A DNA stretch of 12,675 nucleotides from the NCBI GenBank assembly GCA_946886805.1, contig CAMPJM010000059.1:1-12675 (forward strand), written 5' to 3'. This stretch comes from an uncultured Flammeovirgaceae bacterium. Lineage in GTDB: Bacteria; Bacteroidota; Bacteroidia; Cytophagales; Cyclobacteriaceae. The position numbers were made by a program, and so were the translations under genes. Shown in pieces: positions 6,710 through 12,675 of the stretch. Numbering within the stretch: the first letter of the stretch is position 1; each line of letters begins with the position of its first letter. Under the pieces are notes generated by a model that searched no databases, was not told where the DNA came from, and saw only the letters and a program-made list of their open reading frames with translations.

Positions 6710-9658
6710 CTAAAAGGATAGATTTACGCCTAAAGTGAAGGTTCTCGCACGTGGATAATAGTAGTTATCACCATTAGCTGCTGATCCTACAGACTTGTCA
6801 ATTCCAGGGCTTTTTAACCCGCTGATATTTACTTCGGGATCTAATCCTTCATAATTGGTTATTGTAAATAAATTCTCACCCGTTGCATACACTCTGATCT
6901 TAGTGAACCAGACATTCTTCACAGGTAGATTATAGCCCAAGGTTGCGCTTTGGAGCCTTAAAAAATCACCTTTTTCTATCCAATAGTCTGAAAATACCGG
7001 TCCTTCGCTGATATCTTTTCCAACCCAGGAATCCAAAACATTGTACGCTGGAAGACGGCCGGGATAGCTTATATTCATGGCCTGTGCATTCAGGATACTT
7101 TGCCCAAACATGCCGTTTGCAGCAACATTTAAATCAAACCCACGGTAGGTAAAATCCATTGCAAAACCCATTGTTAACTTCGGTTGGGCACTTCCGAGAT
7201 ATTCGTTGATCACATTCCCTTCTCCGTCTTTGGCTAAGATAAATTTCCCATCCTCATCAAAGCCAAGGAATTTCGGCCCCCAGAAAGTACCTACCGCATA
7301 TCCTTCTTTTAATATCTGTGTAAATACGCCTGTCATACCGGTTAAACCATGAAGGCTACCTGAAGACACCGCTTCGGTTTGGTAGAGCTCATTTGATAGT
7401 TTTTCAACTTCCTGCTTATTGTGGGCAAGTACCAGATTTGCATTCCAGGTAAAATCTCCTGAATTGATAATATTGGCACCTAAAGTTAATTCAATGCCTT
7501 TATTTGACAGGTCACCTACGTTTGCCAACATTTCATCAAACAGGTAAGGTGGCTGGGGCACGTTATAAGTGTAAAGCAGATCAGATGTTTTCTTTATATA
7601 AGCATCTATCGTAACATTTAAGCGATTAAACAAAGATGCATCTATCCCAATATTGGTTTGGGCTGTAGTTTCCCATTTCAAATCGGGGTTTGGATTTTGA
7701 GCAATGCCATATGACTGCTTCCATGAATCTGTTACCTGGTCGTAATATGCACCCCCTCCGGTTCCCATTAGGGACAATGATCTATATTCTCCAATCCCAT
7801 CCTGATTTCCTGTGATGCCATACCCGAACCTAAATTTCAGATCATCCAACCAACTGCTCGACCCGGCCATAAATGCTTCTTCAGAAATCCTCCAGGCTAC
7901 CGAAGCTGATGGGAAAAGACCCCACTTATGGTTGGCTCCAAACCTTGAAGAACCATCACGGCGTAAGGTTGCAGTAAACATGTATTTATCTGAAAAAGTA
8001 TAATTCACACGACCGAAAAATGAGATCAGTTTTGCCTCGCCTTTATAGGAATAAACATCCCCTAAACGGAAATCACTGCCTGCACCTAAGTTATTGTATT
8101 CGAACAAATCTGTATCAAAGCCCCTTCTTTCAGCTCCGAATCCTTCATACAGGTTTTTTAGGTATGAATATCCGCCCATAATGTTTATCCTGTGACGGTC
8201 ATTGAAGGTATTATCATAGGTAAGATAAGTTTCTACCTGAAAATTGGAATAGTCACCTATACTTCGTCTTCCATACCCCTTGTCGGTTTGGCCATTGAAA
8301 GCATAAGAAGGTAAAAAGTAGCGTCCTTGCTGCGAATTATATTCATAAGAGCCATTTACCACTCCTTTCAGCCCTCCAACTATATCTGCTTCAGCTTTTA
8401 CATAACCCAGCAGGCGGTTTCTACTTTGGTCGTCATTACGGTTCTGCAATAGTTCAACAGGGTTATTATTATTGGTCCCGCCGATTTGGGTATACTCACC
8501 ATTCTGCATTACGGGTAAGGTGGGGTTTAAATTATAGGCCCTTTCGTAGATGCCCATATCAACTTGCTGGTAGTCATCATGCGTGGCATAGACACCCGCT
8601 TCCAGTTTTAACCTGTTATTCAGCCCATACTGGTAGCCTGTTAGGCTTCCTGACAACCGCTTCAGAAAACTTGTTTTGATAACCCCTTCAGTGTTCAGGT
8701 AAGTTAAAGAAGCACTTAAACCGCTCTCTTTGTCGCCGTTGGAAAAGGAAAGGTTGTGAGAACTAGAAACGGCGGTTCGTTGAAGTTCATCCTGCCAATC
8801 CGTATCCCCTCCATAATCCACTGCACTGGTAATGTTATTTTCACGAACATACGCTCTCCATTGGTCGGCGGAAAGAAGGTCTAAGTTATTTGCTACCTTA
8901 CCCACTGCCACATAACCATTATAATTCATTGAAAGTCCGGTATTTTCCCGGTTTGTGGTAATAATAATCACGCCATTTGCTCCTCTAGAGCCATAAATTG
9001 CTGCTGCGGAAGCATCTTTTAGAATATCAATGGAAAGGATTTCATTCGGTTGAACAGTATTCATATCTACCCCCGGGATCCCGTCAACCACTATTAGTGG
9101 ACTATTACTTGCCGAAAGCGAGGTACCACCCCGCAATCGCAAAGAAGCACCTTGGGTTGGATCGCCGCTTGGTTGCACTACTGTTAACCCGGCTACCTTT
9201 CCCTGCAATAATTGTTCTGCAGAAGTAATAACCCCATTTTTAAGGTCAGAAGCCGACACAGACGTAATTGCTCCTGTCAGGTCAGACTTGCGCATTGTTC
9301 CATAACCAATTACCACAACCTCCGACAGTGTTTCTAAGTTTGGCAATAACTGCAAGTTGATTACAGACTGGTTTGCTATGGGAAGCTCTTCTGTCAAATA
9401 GCCAACAAATGAAAAAATCAAGGTTCCTCCTTCATGCCCTTGCGGAACGGCAAGACTATAGTTCCCATTAATATCTGTCACTGTACCAGTAGTTTGTACT
9501 TCTTTAAGCAGGATGGTGGCTCCCGGCAATCCTTCGCCATTCTCGTCCGTAACAGTTCCGGTAACTATTAATTGTTCCTGAGCTACTGCCGTCTGGATGA
9601 GGCACAGGAGCGGCATAATCATCAGTAATAAAACTTTTGTAAAATTCTTCAGATTCAT
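6710..9658 (-). CDS. SusC-family TonB-dependent outer-membrane transporter
   Basis: This 22-strand-barrel type importer moves oligosaccharides across the outer membrane with TonB energy. It has a cleavable signal peptide (ends near AVAQ, residue 26), a CarboxypepD_reg-like Ig domain at about 31-106 (GTVTDENGEGLPGATI, then TDINGNYSL), a TonB-box-like VVVIGYG at about 114-120, a plug domain at about 122-235 (LRLRGGTS, VDGIPG, DASAAAIYGSRGANGVI), a beta barrel, and the aromatic C-terminal signature TLGVNLSF. At 982 aa it is of normal size. There is no N-terminal STN domain, so it is not expected to signal through an anti-sigma/ECF-sigma pair. This fits control by the SusR-like regulator nearby. 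The next upstream gene ends 7 nt before its start. Family is certain; substrate is inferred only from the linked enzymes. Confidence 0.97.
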   Translation of the reverse strand: MNLKNFTKVLLLMIMPLLCLIQTAVAQEQLIVTGTVTDENGEGLPGATILLKEVQTTGTVTDINGNYSLAVPQGHEGGTLIFSFVGYLTEELPIANQSVINLQLLPNLETLSEVVVIGYGTMRKSDLTGAITSVSASDLKNGVITSAEQLLQGKVAGLTVVQPSGDPTQGASLRLRGGTSLSASNSPLIVVDGIPGVDMNTVQPNEILSIDILKDASAAAIYGSRGANGVIIITTNRENTGLSMNYNGYVAVGKVANNLDLLSADQWRAYVRENNITSAVDYGGDTDWQDELQRTAVSSSHNLSFSNGDKESGLSASLTYLNTEGVIKTSFLKRLSGSLTGYQYGLNNRLKLEAGVYATHDDYQQVDMGIYERAYNLNPTLPVMQNGEYTQIGGTNNNNPVELLQNRNDDQSRNRLLGYVKAEADIVGGLKGVVNGSYEYNSQQGRYFLPSYAFNGQTDKGYGRRSIGDYSNFQVETYLTYDNTFNDRHRINIMGGYSYLKNLYEGFGAERRGFDTDLFEYNNLGAGSDFRLGDVYSYKGEAKLISFFGRVNYTFSDKYMFTATLRRDGSSRFGANHKWGLFPSASVAWRISEEAFMAGSSSWLDDLKFRFGYGITGNQDGIGEYRSLSLMGTGGGAYYDQVTDSWKQSYGIAQNPNPDLKWETTAQTNIGIDASLFNRLNVTIDAYIKKTSDLLYTYNVPQPPYLFDEMLANVGDLSNKGIELTLGANIINSGDFTWNANLVLAHNKQEVEKLSNELYQTEAVSSGSLHGLTGMTGVFTQILKEGYAVGTFWGPKFLGFDEDGKFILAKDGEGNVINEYLGSAQPKLTMGFAMDFTYRGFDLNVAANGMFGQSILNAQAMNISYPGRLPAYNVLDSWVGKDISEGPVFSDYWIEKGDFLRLQSATLGYNLPVKNVWFTKIRVYATGENLFTITNYEGLDPEVNISGLKSPGIDKSVGSAANGDNYYYPRARTFTLGVNLSF

Positions 9659-9665
9659 ATTTTTG

Positions 9666-10763
9666 TTATTTAATAAGGTTATCGACTTTTACCAGTGGCA
9701 TTTCACCTTCATATATGACCATTCCGTTCTGATCTTCAACCAGGATACTAATTTTTGAAATATCCATTCCTTTAAACTCCTGAGCAAAATTTACAAACGC
9801 CCGTTGGCTGGTCATTGCCCCTTCCATGTCTCCGGTGAGCGTCTTTGAACCTCCTGTAATCGTGTATGACAAGCGTTGCCCTCTGTCATTATTTTCTCTG
9901 GTGACACTAAAAATATCGTTTTTGCTTATTTTTAATGGAAAAAAGTAAAGCTTGGCCGGAGGAGGAATTGGGATCCCTGGGGCTATAATTTTAAAATCTG
10001 GAGAAGTTCCTGCCCAATCAGGCGTAGCTTCGTCGCCATTGAATTTAACAGCCAGAAAAACCACATTTAACATCTCATATTCCTCGGTGACTCCAAAATA
10101 GGTTTGCGGAACCAAGTCCTTTTTGTATATACCGTCGCCTAGATGTAGAAAAGCTGTTTTATCACGAATCTCCGGTAACCATGCCTGGAACTGTTGCTGA
10201 ACTTCCCAGTCATTTAACCCTCCATGCATGTGCACAGTAGAAGGAGCTGGATTGAAACCATCCACCAGATTGGAGTTAAAGAGAAGCGTCAATGTGCTGC
10301 CCAATTGAAAGTCGGCGGGTGCGTAATCCATCACTTTTCCACTTTCTACAAAATCTTTTATGTAGTCTACTTTGGGTAGAGACAGGGTCGCAGTGAGCTT
10401 TGTACCATCCAAATCTCTCAACAAAAAATAAAAGGGCTCTGTATTGTTGAACAATTCTTCCACGGACATATTAAAGAATTCTGTGGGAGTAAGCGTGATA
10501 CTCCAGATCCTATCGCCTTCATACTGTATGGCAATAGGCTCACCAGTTGGATTAACAGGCGCCCATATCCACATATAAAGATCTTCACCATCAGAAAGCT
10601 GCGAGGCACTCGCAAGATCAAAATACCAGGTCACCTGCTCATCCATAGTATAAACAGCGGGAACCGTCCACATTTTATCAGGGTCGGAAATGGCGTCTTG
10701 AGCTTTTAGCGGGACTAACGAAAACAGCATGAACCCTATAAAAAGATATATAAGTTTTTTCAT
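9666..10763 (-). CDS. Secreted multi-module beta-sandwich protein, probable SusE/F-like glycan-binding protein
   Basis: The N-terminus is a clear signal peptide (MKKLIYLFIGFMLFSLVP, cleavage near KAQ, residue 22). There is no lipobox Cys, unusual for a SusE/F analogue, so it may be periplasmic, secreted, or held through partners. Two similar-looking modules follow. One at about 33-130 has VTWYFDLA, DLYMWIWAPV and FYFLLRD; one at about 150-262 has LTLLFNSNLV, VHMHGGLNDW and NVVFLAVKFNGD. Both are rich in Trp and Tyr and resemble the Ig-like or starch-binding-like modules that precede GH13 enzymes. A third region at about 270-365 (KLYFFPLKISKNDIFSV) may be another sandwich. No catalytic motif is seen. 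It lies 9 nt after the small lipoprotein gene and 7 nt before susC. A role in binding the glycan is inferred from composition and position; DUF4961-like proteins found in similar loci are a possible match that I cannot confirm. Confidence 0.7.
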   Translation of the reverse strand: MKKLIYLFIGFMLFSLVPLKAQDAISDPDKMWTVPAVYTMDEQVTWYFDLASASQLSDGEDLYMWIWAPVNPTGEPIAIQYEGDRIWSITLTPTEFFNMSVEELFNNTEPFYFLLRDLDGTKLTATLSLPKVDYIKDFVESGKVMDYAPADFQLGSTLTLLFNSNLVDGFNPAPSTVHMHGGLNDWEVQQQFQAWLPEIRDKTAFLHLGDGIYKKDLVPQTYFGVTEEYEMLNVVFLAVKFNGDEATPDWAGTSPDFKIIAPGIPIPPPAKLYFFPLKISKNDIFSVTRENNDRGQRLSYTITGGSKTLTGDMEGAMTSQRAFVNFAQEFKGMDISKISILVEDQNGMVIYEGEMPLVKVDNLIK

Positions 10764-10772
10764 ATTATATGC

Positions 10773-11300
10773 TTATTGAGTGATTGATAATTTATAGTGA
10801 TAGGAAACGAAAGGAACTCCAGCCGTGCTTCGGGTAAGTTTCAACTCCATATCGGTGGTTGCCCCCGGCATGGAAACAACCTCTAATTGCCCTACCAAAG
10901 TGGTTTTACTGGCATCTGAATACAAATTAATAGTTGGAGCAGTACCGTTTGCCGCAGGAAAAGAAGGATTTATTTCCCAAAAACCTTCCGTTGGGAACAG
11001 TTCCGGGCTATTTCCCGAAACCTTGTATGAGGTGGGTTGGTCGCTGTTGTCTACCTCTAAAGCAATTTGAAAGCTTTCAAAACCAAATTGGTTGAACAAG
11101 CTGATCTCATCAGGTTTGATACCAGCAATTTTTGCCGTTTCATCAATTTGTAAAACATCTTTTAATGTCCAGGTGCCTGCGACTTTTTCATAAAGTGTAA
11201 TCGGGACCACGTGTTCCCCGTCATCCATCTTTTCACAGGAAAGGGTAAGTAGACCGCTGATTATCCATAGAAACGCGATTAGTTTTGTCTTTTTCTTCAT
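10773..11300 (-). CDS. Small PUL lipoprotein, DUF5004-like
   Basis: This 175-aa protein has a type II signal peptide (MKKKTKLIAFLWIISGLLTLSC, lipidated Cys22). The acidic residues after the Cys (EKMDDGE) are compatible with surface export signals of Bacteroidota lipoproteins. The mature part is all-beta in character: VAGTWTLKDVLQID at about 50-64, FESFQIALEVD, EGFWEINPSF, NLYSDASKTTLVGQLEV, and MELKLTRS near the end. A start of the form 'GTW.L..V' followed by beta strands recalls lipocalin-like and DUF5004 lipoproteins that accompany SusCD pairs. I assign the family only tentatively. It is the first gene of the operon, just behind the regulatory region, and the next gene starts 9 nt after its stop. 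Likely role is a surface accessory or binding protein; no enzymatic motif is visible. Confidence 0.75.
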   Translation of the reverse strand: MKKKTKLIAFLWIISGLLTLSCEKMDDGEHVVPITLYEKVAGTWTLKDVLQIDETAKIAGIKPDEISLFNQFGFESFQIALEVDNSDQPTSYKVSGNSPELFPTEGFWEINPSFPAANGTAPTINLYSDASKTTLVGQLEVVSMPGATTDMELKLTRSTAGVPFVSYHYKLSITQ

Positions 11301-11740
11301 TGTTGATTGTAGGTTAAGGGTAAAAATTTGTTCATAAATTATATTTATTTAATTAGTGGAATTTCGCTAGAGATCCTTCTTCATTTTTTCTCTTAAATGT
11401 CCAGTGCATACGTTTGCAAAAGCACTGTACAAATGAAGGTGAGCTTTAATATAATTTCAACTTATATAGATAAAGTATAGAAAAAAACAGCAATAGAATT
11501 GCATAATCGACTGATAATGAACACATTGACTACCTTCTGAATATTGATAAATATTAGGCGAAAATTGTTGTTTAGCTTACCATTAATTGCCAAACCGATG
11601 GATAGAGATTTTTTTTGGGCTTTTATACTGCTGTTTCAATCGTTGAAGAATTGAAGAAGGAAGAAAAGGTTGGTCAAATCGGGGGAGACTATACTTTCTA
11701 TTGTGTGAAGTGATGTTTAAAGTTTGGTATTCATGTTAAA
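11301..11740 (-). promoter_or_regulatory. Upstream regulatory region of the PUL operon
   Basis: This AT-rich gene-free stretch lies between the operon's first gene and the hairpin behind the MFS gene. The promoter for the six-gene operon must lie here unless it is read through from the MFS gene. I could not find a clear Bacteroidota -33/-7 pair (TTTG / TANNTTTG). The nearest weak -7-like stretch is TATAATTTATG on the minus strand, about 34-44 nt before the start codon. The only distinct element is the operator-like palindrome at 11405-11418. Confidence 0.45.
11402..11427. promoter_or_regulatory. LacI-family operator-like palindrome nested in an inverted repeat
   Basis: The core TGCATACGTTTGCA at 11405-11418 is a 14-bp palindrome with a central CG and one mismatched pair (half sites TGCATAC and TGCAAAC), the form of LacI/GalR-family operators. 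Outer arms CAGTGC (11402-11407) and GCACTG (11422-11427) form a second, overlapping inverted repeat whose centre is offset by 3 nt. It lies 105-127 nt before the start of the first PUL gene. No LacI-type gene is in the window. Confidence 0.4.
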
Positions 11741-11784
11741 GCACTTTAAGCTTGCAAATTATCAAGCTTAAGCGATGCAAGTGC
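11741..11784 (-). terminator. Hairpin downstream of MFS gene, probable terminator
   Basis: TTAAGCTTG (11746-11754) pairs perfectly with CAAGCTTAA (11763-11771) around an 8-nt loop. Outer arms GCACTT (11741-11746) and AAGTGC (11779-11784) can extend the fold imperfectly. It lies 24 nt after the MFS stop codon. The T-run after it is weak, so termination efficiency is uncertain, and a protein-binding palindrome is an alternative. Confidence 0.45.
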
Positions 11785-11794
11785 AATAACAGCA

Positions 11795-12675
11795 CTAGCT
11801 TAGCACCTTCGTTTTTTCTTTTACACCATCTTCATTTGAGAGGGATTTCAATCGGCTCATTAATACAACCAGTCCGGATAAACTAATCAATACAATTCCG
11901 GCCCACAAAATGTAAATCAATCCAAAATTAGATATGACAAATCCACCTATGGCCGCCCCAAGGGCGACTCCAAGATTACCAGTAGAAACTACGAGACTGT
12001 TAGCAAATTCAGGAGCCTCAGGCGCAGCTGAACTTATCCATGCCTGACCGATTACAAAACCCGCCATATGAAAAAAGCCCCAAACCGCTACCAGCACAAT
12101 CTGAAATAAAAGATTGCCTCCTGCAAATTGCAAAGCGACAAAAACAAAGGGCATTACGCAAAGGTAGGTCGTCATTGTTTTTGTAATACTTTTATTTAAT
12201 GTGACACCTGCAATCCAGTTCCCTAATACCCCGGTAGTTCCAAAGAGCAAAAGCATACTGCTAATCTGGATTCCAGTCATCCCAAAGGCACCTTTTAAGT
12301 ACTCGGAAAAATAACTATAGACGGAAAATGCGCCTGCGGAAAAAAGACATACTATCAGAATATTTACCCAAAGCATACTCTTTTTTAAAATATTCAGTGG
12401 CATTTTCTTCCTTTGTTCACGGTCATCAGCGTAAGAAGGGACGATAACTGAAATAATTAACAAGGCAACGAGGTTAAAAATAGCCATCATATAAAAACTT
12501 GCTTTCCAGGAATTAAGTGCAGACAAATAAGTTGACATAGGAATCCCTACGATAGTGGCAACACTCAACCCTCCATAAACAGTTGCGACTGCCTTCATCG
12601 CTTTTCCTTTATCGACAGAATTTGTTGCAATGGTTAATCCAAATGAAAAATACAGGGGTAAAACAAAGGCGGGTA
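11795..12675 (-). CDS. MFS transporter, DHA1 (AraJ-like) type, 5'-truncated
   Basis: This is the C-terminal ~293 codons of an inner-membrane major facilitator. The frame stays open through the right edge (residues PAFVLPLYFSFGLTIATN precede the internal Met at 12598), so the start is outside the window. Visible features are a DHA1-type motif C-like segment in TM5 (VYGGLSVATIVGIPMSTYLS), the cytoplasmic loop after TM6 (SYADDREQRKKMP), and six C-terminal membrane segments. The segment APEAPEFANSLVVSTGNLGVALGAAIGG is typical of AraJ/YdhP-like sugar or drug:H+ antiporters. The C-terminal tail is charged and cytoplasmic. It is on the same strand as the PUL but 494 nt upstream with a hairpin between, so it is probably a separate unit. 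Export of a sugar or drug is the family norm; a role in glucose uptake from this PUL is possible but unsupported. Confidence 0.88.
   Translation of the reverse strand, partial: PAFVLPLYFSFGLTIATNSVDKGKAMKAVATVYGGLSVATIVGIPMSTYLSALNSWKASFYMMAIFNLVALLIISVIVPSYADDREQRKKMPLNILKKSMLWVNILIVCLFSAGAFSVYSYFSEYLKGAFGMTGIQISSMLLLFGTTGVLGNWIAGVTLNKSITKTMTTYLCVMPFVFVALQFAGGNLLFQIVLVAVWGFFHMAGFVIGQAWISSAAPEAPEFANSLVVSTGNLGVALGAAIGGFVISNFGLIYILWAGIVLISLSGLVVLMSRLKSLSNEDGVKEKTKVLS

Noticed and set aside
6710..9658. Possibility that SusC is a sigma/anti-sigma signalling transducer
   Set aside because: No STN domain lies between the signal peptide and the carboxypeptidase-regulatory-like domain, and no ECF sigma or anti-sigma gene is in the window.
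11301..11460. Canonical Bacteroidota -33/-7 promoter before the PUL
   Set aside because: No TTTG and TANNTTTG pair at 19-21 nt spacing was found; the weak TATAATTTATG alone is not enough for a promoter call.
1..12675. CRISPR arrays, tRNA or rRNA genes, insertion sequences, phage genes
   Set aside because: No regular spaced repeats, tRNA-like cloverleaf, transposase-like frame or terminal inverted repeats were seen by eye.

Overview
The window comes from a member of the Bacteroidota. The evidence is a tandem SusC/SusD pair with the usual N-terminal carboxypeptidase-regulatory-like domain and a TonB-box-like VVVIGYG, AT-rich start regions without clear Shine-Dalgarno sequences, several Cys-type lipoprotein signals, and a membrane-anchored TPR/HTH regulator of the SusR/DUF6377 kind. 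A marine or soil Cytophagales-like lineage is possible, but the sequence does not settle family or genus.

Layout. Nucleotides 2-1405 (+) hold the 3' part of the SusR-like regulator, cut by the left edge. Nucleotides 1406-1765 separate convergent genes. They contain a short GC-rich hairpin, a strong hairpin that probably terminates transcription from both sides, and a doubtful 29-codon ORF just after the last operon gene. Nucleotides 1766-11300 (-) form one compact six-gene polysaccharide utilization locus (PUL), read right to left: a small DUF5004-like lipoprotein, a secreted protein with two or three beta-sandwich-like modules, SusC, SusD, a GH71/99-like lipoprotein, and a GH97 alpha-glucosidase lipoprotein. 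Gaps inside the operon are 2 to about 60 nt. Nucleotides 11301-11794 are the operon's upstream region, with a LacI-type operator-like palindrome at 11405-11418 and a hairpin behind the neighbouring gene. Nucleotides 11795-12675 (-) are the 3' part of a DHA1-type MFS transporter, cut by the right edge.

How the genes may work together. The GH71/99-like enzyme has a W-N-D-F-G-E motif, which is the GH71 (fungal alpha-1,3-glucanase) form and not the E-x-x-E form of GH99 endo-mannanases. The GH97 protein carries all the glutamates of the inverting SusB-type alpha-glucosidases at identical spacing. No GH13, GH31, GH92 or GH76 gene is present. The most economical reading is a short PUL for an alpha-glucan, plausibly alpha-1,3-glucan: surface binding by the two accessory proteins, endo-cleavage by the GH71-like lipoprotein, import by SusCD, and trimming to glucose by GH97. 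The SusR-like protein would sense the released sugar. This substrate call is an inference and is the main item worth testing.
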